A DNA stretch of 45,647 nt from an uncultured Pseudomonadota bacterium (GTDB taxonomy: Bacteria > Myxococcota_A > UBA796 > CAJQPC01). Below, piece by piece: positions 1-8,060 of this stretch (position 1 is the stretch's first letter; every line of letters starts with the position of its first letter). The notes beneath the pieces are model-generated. The model ran no database searches, was not told where the DNA came from, and saw only the letters and a list, made by a program, of their open reading frames with translations. Where the stretch lies: NCBI GenBank assembly GCA_913060515.1, contig CAJXRZ010000046.1, forward strand, positions 1 to 45,647, read 5' to 3'. The position numbers and the translations under genes were made by a program.

Positions 1-46
1 AGATTTCTGCCTGTCTCGTGGGCTCGGAGATGTGTATAAGAGACAG
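1..46 (+). other. Nextera sequencing adapter (artefact)
   Basis: Not genomic. Positions 28-46 are the Tn5 mosaic end used in Nextera libraries, 13-27 are the Nextera read-2 adapter, 5-12 are TTCTGCCT, which I recognise as the i7 index N703, and 1-4 match the end of the P7 primer. Genomic sequence starts at 47. Confidence 0.98.
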
Positions 47-61
47 AACCTGCACTGTCAG

Positions 62-123
62 GCGTGAAGCCTCGCCCTTCGGGCTGCGTTTCAGCACAGA
101 CAGCGCAGCCCGGAGGGCCACGC
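62..123. other. Long stem-loop in gene-free left end
   Basis: Positions 74-88 pair with 104-118 over 15 bases with one G-T wobble, closing a 15-base loop (89-103). Directly outside, 62-66 (GCGTG) pairs with 119-123 (CACGC), leaving a 7-base bulge on the left arm. More short hairpins follow: GGACGC-TTC-GCGTCC at 205-219 and GGGC-TGC-GCCC near 223-233, and a T6 run lies at 281-286. The stretch 47-339 has no convincing gene. It may hold a structured RNA or an intergenic palindromic repeat, of unknown strand and function. Confidence 0.4.
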
Positions 124-339
124 GCTGCCGCCCAAGAAGACGGAGTTGCGACTAGCGGCCCTCCCCGATTCAGGATGGCTGGCTTGTGGCGACAATGGGG
201 AGAGGGACGCTTCGCGTCCGTTGGGCTGCGCCCTTTGGTCTAGAACAAACCCTGGGCTCGAGTCCCTCAGCCAAGTCCCATTTTTTGCAAGAGAACCGGG
301 CTTTTGACTCAAAGCCAGCTCAACGCAATCCCCTCAGCC

Positions 340-735
340 CTACCTCAGCAGCGCCAACCCAATCACCACAGCGATCAAAACCAAGCCGATCCAGACCATG
401 CGCTGACGGTTCTCGCTGGCGTTGGCCAAGCTGGTGTATTTGGCGTGTCGGTGCGCCCGATCCTTCTTGGCGCGCATGCGCCACTCGTACTCCTCGGGCA
501 GCAGCCAGAGCACCTTGCCGCGGGAGTTGGTGTAGCGCTTGTAGCCATTCTCTTTGTAGAACTGCTCGCGCAGCTCCTGCTGGCGTTTGGCCTCGCCCAG
601 CTCTTCCTTCTCGGACTTTCGCGCCTGAGCCTTGTCCTTGGACCGGGCCTTGCGCTCCTCGAAGCGCTCTTTGGCCTCGGCGTGTTCCTTCTCCAGTTGG
701 AGGCGGAAGTGCTCGTCGGTGGTCTCGGGGGTCAT
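340..735 (-). CDS. Small coiled-coil protein with C-terminal membrane anchor
   Basis: A protein of 131 residues of no recognised family. Residues about 8-65 are extremely rich in Glu, Lys, Arg and Gln and should form a long charged helix or coiled coil. A middle part with several Tyr and Trp (about 66-85) follows, and the last 19 residues are a single hydrophobic segment (VWIGLVLIAVVIGLALL), which suggests a tail anchor with the bulk in the cytoplasm. I chose the ATG at 735 because the longer reading to 852 would run into the sulfotransferase gene upstream. It is last in a minus-strand run with the sulfotransferase and the polymerase-like gene, 50 bases after the former, so it is probably co-transcribed. 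Function unknown. Confidence 0.75.
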   Translation of the reverse strand: MTPETTDEHFRLQLEKEHAEAKERFEERKARSKDKAQARKSEKEELGEAKRQQELREQFYKENGYKRYTNSRGKVLWLLPEEYEWRMRAKKDRAHRHAKYTSLANASENRQRMVWIGLVLIAVVIGLALLR

Positions 736-785
736 GGGCGCTCGGCAGGGGGCACAGAAAGGGTATCGCGAAGGGGTGTAGGTCG

Positions 786-1769
786 TCACCCCTGCTTCAA
801 AGTCGACTCCAGGGCGCTCGCGCTGTAGCGAATCGCGTCCTTCAGACCCCAATCCCGAACGCGGAAGCGCATCAGGTTGGCGCCGTCGGCCAGTTTTCGC
901 AGCTGCATCTCGGCTGGAGAGACACGGTGCACATCCTGAGGCTGGCCGGCGAGGGGATAGCCCAGCTCAGCCAGCAAGGGACCGCAGATGGCCTCGGTGC
1001 GCAGCAGAAGCTCCGGAGACATGCGCTGGCGCCACTTCTCGGTGTTGGTGGAGACGATGCCCACCACGCCTTTGGTGTCGCCCAGGTTCTCCGCGGAGCG
1101 GCTGGGGGTGAGCATCGCCGCTTGGAAGGGCAGCCCGATGAAACGGCAGATCGCGCTGAGCCAGAGCTTGGGGTTCTGAACCAGGTCCTCGTAGCGCAGC
1201 TCCAAGTAGGCTTGGGGGCCAAAGGATGCGCCCCACGCGCGGCATGCGCTGAGCTCGTCCATCCAACGCTGGGCGTTCCGAACGGGGTCTTTGCCCCAGG
1301 CCACCTGCGAGGACAGAGTGACGTCCCGTACATCGCGAATGATGTGCACAAAGCGGGCTTGTGGGTACAAGGCGCGCAGGGCGGGCAGATCGTTCCGGTA
1401 GTTGGGGCTCTTGTCCCCCCACACCCCCGCCTGACCCAAGGGGATGCCTCCGTCCTGGCGGCAGAGTCCTTCAAAGAGCCCAGCGATGCTGCGGTCAGGG
1501 CTGGCCTTCAGCCACTGCTCAGGTGTGAGCTGACGGCCCTCCTCAGCCATGTACTTGAAGTACATGAAGCGTGTGGCCCACTCGTAGAAGGCTGCGAATC
1601 CCTCGGCGGTCTCGGTGTCAAAGCGCTCTTGAATGTCCAAACAACGGGGCAGAAACTCTGTCTCGTAGTCCGGGATTCCGATCTCGCTGTGCTCGTTGAG
1701 CAGCGTGCGCAGCAGCTTTGTCCCCGAGCGGGGCGCACCGACGACGAAGAGCGGTCCAGTGAATGCCAT
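786..1769 (-). CDS. PAPS-dependent sulfotransferase family protein
   Basis: A protein of 327 residues. The N-terminus carries the 5'-phosphosulfate-binding loop of sulfotransferases (GAPRSGTKLLRTLL, about residues 11-24), and a 3'-phosphate-binding segment is seen in HIIRDVRDVTLSS, about residues 142-154. The family transfers sulfate from PAPS to a hydroxyl or amine of a sugar, lipid or peptide. Position between a polymerase-like gene and the rest of a polysaccharide locus suggests that it sulfates the exported polysaccharide or a glycolipid precursor; that is inference. No signal peptide or membrane segment is seen, so it should act in the cytoplasm. The ATG at 1769 lies 39 bases beyond the stop of the upstream gene. 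Length is usual for the family. Confidence 0.88.
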   Translation of the reverse strand: MAFTGPLFVVGAPRSGTKLLRTLLNEHSEIGIPDYETEFLPRCLDIQERFDTETAEGFAAFYEWATRFMYFKYMAEEGRQLTPEQWLKASPDRSIAGLFEGLCRQDGGIPLGQAGVWGDKSPNYRNDLPALRALYPQARFVHIIRDVRDVTLSSQVAWGKDPVRNAQRWMDELSACRAWGASFGPQAYLELRYEDLVQNPKLWLSAICRFIGLPFQAAMLTPSRSAENLGDTKGVVGIVSTNTEKWRQRMSPELLLRTEAICGPLLAELGYPLAGQPQDVHRVSPAEMQLRKLADGANLMRFRVRDWGLKDAIRYSASALESTLKQG

Positions 1770-1808
1770 GTCCGAGTTGTAACCTGAGAGGAGACGGGTC
1801 GCGATACT

Positions 1809-4331
1809 TCAGGGCTTCTTGCCCTTGCCGCCGCCCTTCTTCTTGGGCTTCACAGGTACATCCCGGCCGGGCACGTTCTCGTCCAAGACCACGAACATGG
1901 GCATGTTCAAGCGCAGCAGGGTGAGCTGTTCGTCCTCGAGCTTGGTCAGCTCCGTGGCTTGGCTCAGGCTCTCCAGGTAGCGCTGGAGGCGCACAGGGTC
2001 CCGCTCTGCGCGCGCGTCACGGGCCAGTACGCGCCAGATCTGCGGGTCTCTGGGGTCATCCTTGGCCATGCCCTCCAGAGCCTGAAGGCCCTCGGGGTCG
2101 CGTTGGCCCATCTGGCAACGGGCCAGCCCGATGCGCACCCGCTTGCGCAGAGCAGGGTTGTCGGTGGCGCAGCTTCCCAGGGTCTGGGTCCAGATCTTGG
2201 ACGCTCCCTCAAAGTCGTCTTGCTTGAAGAGGGCCTGTGCGCGAACTTCCATGGCGTGGCAGCTCTCGGGCGTCTGGGCCAGGATCTCAAGGACCTTGGC
2301 CGGTGGCTGCTTCCAGCGCAGCAGCGCGGCGCCGTAGGCCGCCCCGTAGCGGGGGTCCAGCTCAAAGGCCCGTCGGTAGCTGGTCTCCGCGGCGTCCCGG
2401 TCTCCGCCGTCTTCCAAGACGCGCGCGGCCAGCACCAAGAGATCAGCGTTGTTCTCGGGCAGCACCACTTGGGCGATGTCCCGCGCGCGTCCTGGACCGC
2501 GCAAGGCCTCTTCGACCGCGGCTTGTCTGGAAGACTCGGGCAGGTCGAGTGCGAGGAAGCGTCGGTAGCTCTCATGGCTCGCGTCGTAGAGCTCCAAGGT
2601 GCGCTCGATGCGGGCCTTGTCGCGCCACGGCCAAGGGCTGCCAGGCTGGATCAAGGTGGCGGCATTGACGGCCAGGGTGGCTTGGGCCAGGTCGCCTTGC
2701 TTGTCGTAGCTGCGTGCCAGCTTTTGGAGCACAGCCCGGTTGACGGGCTGTCGGCGCAGGGCCAATGCGTAGGCTTCTTGTGCAGCAAGCAGGTCACCGC
2801 CCTTTAGGGCCGAATCCCCGAGGGTCTCGGCCTGCTCGGCGCTGCCCAACAGGCTGGTCTCGGAGCCGGCGGTGGCCAACCATCCGCCCATCGCAAGCAG
2901 CCCCAAGGCGGAGACGAGGCCGACCAAGCTCAGCTTCTGCATGGGGGCCTCCGGCGCCTCGCGCTGGCTGATCTGGGCCAACCCAAGCACGCAGCCACAG
3001 GCCAGCGCGGCCAGCACTTCAAGGGCACCGATGCGCAGCGGGAAGGTGAACTGGGCTGCAGCAGCCAGTGCCGCCAAGGTGCCCAACCAGCCAGCCAACA
3101 TCAGGCGCCGGCGTGCGCTGTCCAAGCCGAAGGCGGCCTGGAAGCCCACCACCAACAAGGTGATGAAGGAGAAGCACCAGAGCATGGCGACGATCACGCC
3201 GTGTTCGCCGGCGATCTGAATGAGCTCTTGATGGGCATGCACCGGATCGGTGAAGGACGTCGAGGTCTTCAGCGCCCGGAAGGCATCGTCAAAGCCGCCG
3301 TGACCGACCCCCAGCATGGGCGCGGAGCGCACCACCGCGAGGGCGTCCCCGTAGATGTCACCGCGGCCTGTGTACAGGTCCTGCTCGGTGCTCAGAGCGT
3401 CCGGCACTAGAAACTCGGAGAGGGCGCGCAGGCTGGGCTCAATGCCGTAGCCGAGCACCATGAGCAGGGTCATGCCGCCCACGACTGCGGCGATGATGCG
3501 GGCCTTGCGGCCCATGAGCAGGAGCACCATTGGAATGACGCCGGCGGCCATGGCCAGCAGAGCGCCTCGGCTGCCGCTTAGGAGCACGCCTCCAATGAGA
3601 AAGGCGGCAGCGACCGCCCCATAGGCTTGGCTGGGCCCCCGATCTCGGGCAGCCGTGGCCAAGGCCAGCGGGGCCAGAGCTGCACAGCAGATGCCGCCGT
3701 GGTTTGGGTTCACGAAGGGGGCAAAGAAGGGGTCGCGGGCGAAGCTTGGGGTCTCGCTCACCCACCAAACGTGGTCGGCCCCCGTCAGTTTGTGGGCCAG
3801 GGCGATGATCACCAGGGCCATGCCGGTTCCGATGGCCAGACGTGCGACGCGGGCTGCCTTGCGGGAGTCCCGCACCAAGAAGCCCAGGCCGCCTGCAAGC
3901 AGCATCCACTGGAGGGTGATGCCCCACTCCAGGAGCGCTCTTCGGGGGTCCAAGGCCAAGGGCGTGACCTCGGCTGCGGAGAAGGGCACGATGCTGGCCA
4001 AGCCATCGGCCAGGCCCGGCATGAGGAAGCCGCGTAGGCCCGGCCCAGCGGGCAGGGCCGCCAGGGCAGAGATGACGACCGCCGCCAGCCCGGGTCCGAA
4101 GACCAAGAGGGCAGGGCGACCAAGGCGACGGGTGGCCACGCCACGCAGGACGGCCAGAGTTCCGAGAATGCCGGCGATCAGGGCGATCGTGAAGCGCCAG
4201 CCGGGATGCACTGTGGCAAATGGCAGCAAGGAGAGGGGGAAGACCGAGGCCAAGACGAGCTCGGCCCAGCGCAGATCGCGGTCCTTGGCTCCTAGGAGCC
4301 TGTCCAACGCTCCCAGTGGAGACCCTTCCAT
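1809..4331 (-). CDS. O-antigen ligase/polymerase-like membrane protein with TPR tail
   Basis: A protein of 840 residues in two parts. Residues about 25-480 are a run of hydrophobic helices with marks of the Wzy/WaaL family (PF04932): NPNHGGICCAAL near 208, SGSRGALLAM near 252, a GVGHGGF segment near 340 and HAHQELIQIAGEHG near 365. Residues about 500-800 are helical tetratricopeptide-like repeats (for example LGDSALKGGDLLAAQEAYALAL). The last dozen residues are Lys/Gly-rich. Such proteins polymerise or ligate undecaprenyl-linked glycans at the periplasmic face, or glycosylate proteins. I took the ATG at 4331; a TTG at 4355 would extend it by 8 residues but falls in the short divergent promoter region. 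AAGG lies 11 bases upstream of the ATG. It is first in the minus run with the sulfotransferase. Confidence 0.87.
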   Translation of the reverse strand: MEGSPLGALDRLLGAKDRDLRWAELVLASVFPLSLLPFATVHPGWRFTIALIAGILGTLAVLRGVATRRLGRPALLVFGPGLAAVVISALAALPAGPGLRGFLMPGLADGLASIVPFSAAEVTPLALDPRRALLEWGITLQWMLLAGGLGFLVRDSRKAARVARLAIGTGMALVIIALAHKLTGADHVWWVSETPSFARDPFFAPFVNPNHGGICCAALAPLALATAARDRGPSQAYGAVAAAFLIGGVLLSGSRGALLAMAAGVIPMVLLLMGRKARIIAAVVGGMTLLMVLGYGIEPSLRALSEFLVPDALSTEQDLYTGRGDIYGDALAVVRSAPMLGVGHGGFDDAFRALKTSTSFTDPVHAHQELIQIAGEHGVIVAMLWCFSFITLLVVGFQAAFGLDSARRRLMLAGWLGTLAALAAAAQFTFPLRIGALEVLAALACGCVLGLAQISQREAPEAPMQKLSLVGLVSALGLLAMGGWLATAGSETSLLGSAEQAETLGDSALKGGDLLAAQEAYALALRRQPVNRAVLQKLARSYDKQGDLAQATLAVNAATLIQPGSPWPWRDKARIERTLELYDASHESYRRFLALDLPESSRQAAVEEALRGPGRARDIAQVVLPENNADLLVLAARVLEDGGDRDAAETSYRRAFELDPRYGAAYGAALLRWKQPPAKVLEILAQTPESCHAMEVRAQALFKQDDFEGASKIWTQTLGSCATDNPALRKRVRIGLARCQMGQRDPEGLQALEGMAKDDPRDPQIWRVLARDARAERDPVRLQRYLESLSQATELTKLEDEQLTLLRLNMPMFVVLDENVPGRDVPVKPKKKGGGKGKKP

Positions 4332-4395
4332 CGTCGTGCTACCTTGCCCTGTCAACTGACAAATGACGCTTACCAGCCCGGGGCCTTTTTAGCTC
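4332..4395. promoter_or_regulatory. Divergent promoter region with palindrome
   Basis: Only 64 bases separate the starts of the polymerase/TPR gene (minus) and the Wzc-like gene (plus). Within it, 4350-4361 reads TGTCAACTGACA, with perfect arms TGTCA and TGACA, a possible shared operator. I could not assign -35 and -10 boxes with confidence on either strand. Confidence 0.35.
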
Positions 4396-6540
4396 ATGTC
4401 GGACCACAACGCCCAAAGCTACCGTGAACTCAACCTCGTCCAGTACTGGATGGTGCTCCGGAAGCGCGCGTGGGCCATTGGCCTGTTTGCAGCGGTTCTT
4501 GTCGCCACGGTGATTGTGGGGACTCTGCTCCGCACGCCCATCTACAGCGCAACGACGACCATTGAGATCAACCAGAAAGCCCCGATGGTGCTCAACGTTC
4601 AAGAGGTCTCAACGGACCTGATGAGCGTGCGTACTCAAGAGGAGCGCAGAGCCTTTTATGCCACCCAGTACAAGGTGCTTCGCTCGCGCACCGTGGTGCT
4701 TGGGGTGCTTGATCGGCTTCGAACCGAGCATGGCATCACCGACTTTGATGACGTGGAGGATCCCTCCGACATCAAGGCGGTAAAGAAATTCCGCGAGGTC
4801 TTGGAGATCCGTCCTGAGGGTGACACCGAGCTGGTTCACATCACGGTGGAGTCTCCGGATCCCGCCAAGGCTGCGCTCTACGCAGACCTGGTGGCCGAGG
4901 TCTACATGGCCTCGAACCTTGAGCGCGCCCGCTTGGACTCCGAGTCCGCCAAGGAGCGCCTGCGTGAGCAGCGCGAGGAGTACCAGGACCGCAAGCGCAA
5001 GTCGGATGAAGAGGTCTTGATCTTCATCTACGAGAACGGCCTGGAAGGGGCCGAGCAGCAACAGTCCGTGGTTCAGGAGAGCGTGAAGAACCTGACCCGG
5101 GACTTCGCGATGGTCCGCCAGCAGCGCAAGGGCGTTGAGACCGACGTGGCCACCCTGAGCGCCAAGCTCAAGTCAAAGGATTGGCTGGGGCTGGCCGCTC
5201 ACTTGGCGACCGAAGACGCTGTGCTCCAGGAGAGCATCAGCCGCCTTCAGAGACTGCGTGAGGAGCGCAAGGCCGCAGAGGTCCGCTACAAGCCCGGAAT
5301 GCCCATCATCGCGGAGCTAGACGGCAAGATTAAGGGCCAAGAGGAGATCGTTCGCGAGCAGGTCGCGCAGTACATCTCCGGTCGGCGGGCCGAGTTGGGG
5401 CTGCTGCGTGAGCAAGAGCAGAGCACCGAGAAGCAGCTGGAGAAGGCCAAGGGCGAGCTGAACGAGGTCTCCAAGAAGCTCTTGGAGCTGGAAGGCCTGC
5501 GCTCGATGGCCACCAAGGACGATGACTACTTCGACCGCCTGGGTGACCGGGTGGACGAGATCGACTTGGCCAACCGAATCCGCGCGAACAACGTGACCTT
5601 TGTGGACCGCGCCTGGGAGAACCCGGACCCCATCCGTCCCTTGCTGACCACCAACGTGCCCATCGCGGTCATCGTCGGGCTCATCGGCGGCGTGGCCTTG
5701 GCCTTTGCCCTGGAGTACTTCGACTCGACGGTGAAGAGCCGTGAGGAGCTGGAAGGGGACATTGGGGTGCCCTTCTTGGGCGCAGTGCCGCAGATCGACC
5801 AGGCCGAGCTCGACGCTCTGCCCAGCGACTTTGCACGCAACCTCTTTGCCCACAGCCGCCCACGGGCGCCGGTCACCGAGTGTCTACGCTCTGTACGAAC
5901 GAACATTCTGTTCCGAACGCCTGACAAGGCCGTCCGCCGTCTGCTGGTGACCTCGGCTGCGCCACAAGAGGGCAAGAGTTTCATCTCGAGCAACCTCTCC
6001 GCAGTCATCGCCATGACGGGATCGCGGGTCCTGCTCATCGACGCAGACCTTCGCCGTCCAACGCAGCACAAGGTCTTTGAGCAGCCCAACGTCAACGGGC
6101 TCTCCGATGTGCTCGCAGACCGCGTGACGCTCCAGGACGCCGTCTGGGAGACCCCGGTCCCCAACTTGGACCTGCTGGTCGCCGGCCCCCACCCGGACAA
6201 CCCCGCTGAGCTCCTTGGCAGCCAGAAGATGAAGGACTTCCTGGACGCCATCCAGGGCTACGACGTCATCGTCATCGACTCCCCGCCAGTCTCCGCGGTA
6301 GCCGACCCACTGATCCTCTCCGGATTGGTGGACGGCGTGGTCATGACGGTTCGCAGCAACCACACGGCCAAGAACCTGGTCCTTCAGTCGCGCCAGCGCC
6401 TGACCGAGATGAACGCCAACATCCTGGGCGCCATCGTCAACCGCTTGGACGTGCGTCGTCAGGGCTACGGCTACTACTACTACTACGACTACAACTCGGT
6501 GTACTACGCCGACCCAGCCGAAGAGCGGGACGCCTCGTAG
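4396..6540 (+). CDS. Wzc-like polysaccharide copolymerase / bacterial tyrosine kinase
   Basis: A protein of 714 residues with the full layout of a Wzc/ExoP-type protein. It has a Wzz domain with one membrane helix near 24-46, a long charged periplasmic coiled coil (about 170-385), a second helix near 416-440 after the Pro-rich NPDPIRP, then a cytoplasmic BY-kinase. Kinase motifs are Walker A (SAAPQEGKSF, near 518), Walker A' (VLLIDADLRRP, near 545) and Walker B (VIVIDSPP, near 623). The tail holds a tyrosine cluster (GYGYYYYYDYNSVYY, about 690-704), the autophosphorylation site of this family. It sets chain length and links synthesis to export through a Wza-type channel, here probably the product of the gene at 9600. 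First gene of a plus-strand polysaccharide operon; no clear ribosome binding site. Confidence 0.95.
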   Translation: MSDHNAQSYRELNLVQYWMVLRKRAWAIGLFAAVLVATVIVGTLLRTPIYSATTTIEINQKAPMVLNVQEVSTDLMSVRTQEERRAFYATQYKVLRSRTVVLGVLDRLRTEHGITDFDDVEDPSDIKAVKKFREVLEIRPEGDTELVHITVESPDPAKAALYADLVAEVYMASNLERARLDSESAKERLREQREEYQDRKRKSDEEVLIFIYENGLEGAEQQQSVVQESVKNLTRDFAMVRQQRKGVETDVATLSAKLKSKDWLGLAAHLATEDAVLQESISRLQRLREERKAAEVRYKPGMPIIAELDGKIKGQEEIVREQVAQYISGRRAELGLLREQEQSTEKQLEKAKGELNEVSKKLLELEGLRSMATKDDDYFDRLGDRVDEIDLANRIRANNVTFVDRAWENPDPIRPLLTTNVPIAVIVGLIGGVALAFALEYFDSTVKSREELEGDIGVPFLGAVPQIDQAELDALPSDFARNLFAHSRPRAPVTECLRSVRTNILFRTPDKAVRRLLVTSAAPQEGKSFISSNLSAVIAMTGSRVLLIDADLRRPTQHKVFEQPNVNGLSDVLADRVTLQDAVWETPVPNLDLLVAGPHPDNPAELLGSQKMKDFLDAIQGYDVIVIDSPPVSAVADPLILSGLVDGVVMTVRSNHTAKNLVLQSRQRLTEMNANILGAIVNRLDVRRQGYGYYYYYDYNSVYYADPAEERDAS

Positions 6541-6560
6541 CGCATGAGGAAGACTCGCCC

Positions 6561-8051
6561 ATGGTGAAGAGCCTCCTGGAGCGTCTGCCCCAGAGCACCC
6601 GCTCCTTGGAGCTGGGTGTGGGGTCGATCGGCGTGGCCATCTTGGCCGGGCTCATCCTCTTCACCGACCCGCGTTTGGTCCTGGGTGCTGTCCTGGCCAT
6701 CTGCGCTGGCCTGTACTTCTTCGCCAAGCCGGCTCACTCCCTCATCGCCATCTTCGTCATCCGGGTGGTCATCGACCTGTTCTGGTGGCTGCCCATCAAT
6801 GTGGGCGGCTTGAACATCCTGGAGGCCTTCGGCGGAGGTGTGGCTGCCCTTGGGGCGGTGCTCTTCTACATAGAGCTTCAAAAGGTAGAGAGAACGCCAG
6901 GCTTCTTTCTTCTGATTATCTACCTGGCCATCCTCTTTGTGGCCGCTGGGCGCTCGGGTGAGGTGCGGGACGCCGCCGAGATCATGGCCAAGTACGTCTC
7001 GCCTCTGGTGCTGATGTTCTTGGTCAGCACGGTCATCCGCGGCAAGAAGATGCGCCACTACTTCTTGATCGCGGTCACCGGCGCCTGTCTGATCTCCCTT
7101 GCTGTGAGCGTCTACCACCTCAGCACCGGCCAGATCTACGAGCACTTCCGCCAAGGCTACTTCCGCCTGGTCGGTGGCTACGCCAACCTGCACAACCACG
7201 CCCTCTTCTTGCTCTTCGTGAACTGCCTGCTCTTCTTCTGGACCATGAAGACCGAAGACTGGCGCAAGAAGGGCGCCTTTGGCGTACTGCTAGGCCTGGG
7301 CCTGATCTGCCTCTACTACACCTTTGTGCGCACCGCCCTGACGGGCTTCGCGCTCTTCTCGGTGCTCTTCTTGGTGCTGGAGAAGCGCTGGCGTTTGCTG
7401 GGGGTGGGGGCCTTCATAGCCGTCATCGCTTTTGTCTCGAACGAGGCCATGTTGGACCGCTTCAGCGATGTCTTCGAGGTCTTCGGCGACGGCGACGCCA
7501 TGGGCTCGAAGCGCACCATCGGCAGCGGCCGCTTCGGCATCTGGACCAGCTCCTTTGGAGAGTTCCTCAAGCAGTCCCCGACCGACATGCTCTTGGGGCT
7601 GGGGCTGGGCGGTCACTACGAGATGACCGACGGCTACGCCGACATGTACCGGTCCATGGAGAAGTCCGACAACCTGGACTCCCACAACGACTACCTCAGC
7701 TTGCTCTACCAACTCGGTCCCATCGCGCTCCTCAGCTACGTCGGCCTTCAATTCACCGTCATTCGCCGCGGCCGCTTCCTCGCTCAGGTCACCCTGGACC
7801 CCTTCCAGCGCAGCTTCTGCCACTACGTGATGGCCCTCACCGTCGCCACCGTGGTCACCGACTTCCTCTCCAACGCCTTCATCCAGCGCGTCACCATCGC
7901 CTGGCTCTTCTGGGGCATGGTTGGGGTGATGTACGGCATGATTCGAGAGCACGAAGATGCGCCTCTTCCAGAGGGCGTGGTGCCGCTTCCTGGCCCGGCC
8001 AAGCACAGCCCCAATGCGACCCAAGACTCCCGAGCGCGCACTGTCGGTTAG
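6561..8051 (+). CDS. O-antigen ligase/Wzy-like exopolysaccharide polymerase
   Basis: A protein of 496 residues with about ten to twelve hydrophobic helices. The long periplasmic loop near residues 300-390 carries the family pattern: RFGIWTSSFGEFLKQSPTDM, then LGLGLGGHYEM, then HNDYLSLLYQLGPIALLSYVG, which corresponds to the conserved His-containing loop of the Wzy_C family. It probably polymerises lipid-linked repeat units in the periplasm. It starts 20 bases after the Wzc-like gene, with AGGAAG about 10 bases before the ATG, and lies 9 bases before the patatin gene, so all three are likely one transcript. It is the second polymerase/ligase-like protein in the locus; the other is at 1809-4331 on the opposite strand. 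Which one polymerises and which ligates cannot be told from sequence. Confidence 0.88.
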   Translation: MVKSLLERLPQSTRSLELGVGSIGVAILAGLILFTDPRLVLGAVLAICAGLYFFAKPAHSLIAIFVIRVVIDLFWWLPINVGGLNILEAFGGGVAALGAVLFYIELQKVERTPGFFLLIIYLAILFVAAGRSGEVRDAAEIMAKYVSPLVLMFLVSTVIRGKKMRHYFLIAVTGACLISLAVSVYHLSTGQIYEHFRQGYFRLVGGYANLHNHALFLLFVNCLLFFWTMKTEDWRKKGAFGVLLGLGLICLYYTFVRTALTGFALFSVLFLVLEKRWRLLGVGAFIAVIAFVSNEAMLDRFSDVFEVFGDGDAMGSKRTIGSGRFGIWTSSFGEFLKQSPTDMLLGLGLGGHYEMTDGYADMYRSMEKSDNLDSHNDYLSLLYQLGPIALLSYVGLQFTVIRRGRFLAQVTLDPFQRSFCHYVMALTVATVVTDFLSNAFIQRVTIAWLFWGMVGVMYGMIREHEDAPLPEGVVPLPGPAKHSPNATQDSRARTVG

Positions 8052-8060
8052 GCCACTAGC

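Noticed and set aside
240-290. tRNA-like T-arm (GGGCTCGAGTCCC) before a T6 run
   Set aside because: Only three stem pairs form, and no acceptor, D-arm or anticodon arm can be placed upstream at the right spacing.
91-312. Short minus-strand frame of 73 residues
   Set aside because: Low-complexity composition with no motif or ribosome binding site; it overlaps the structured element.
186-1787. Long plus-strand reading frame across the left end
   Set aside because: It lies opposite the sulfotransferase and coiled-coil genes. High GC makes long antisense frames common, and the translated sequence resembles no protein.
5317-5853. Antisense frames inside the Wzc-like gene
   Set aside because: They mirror the Glu/Lys-rich coiled coil and have no features of their own.
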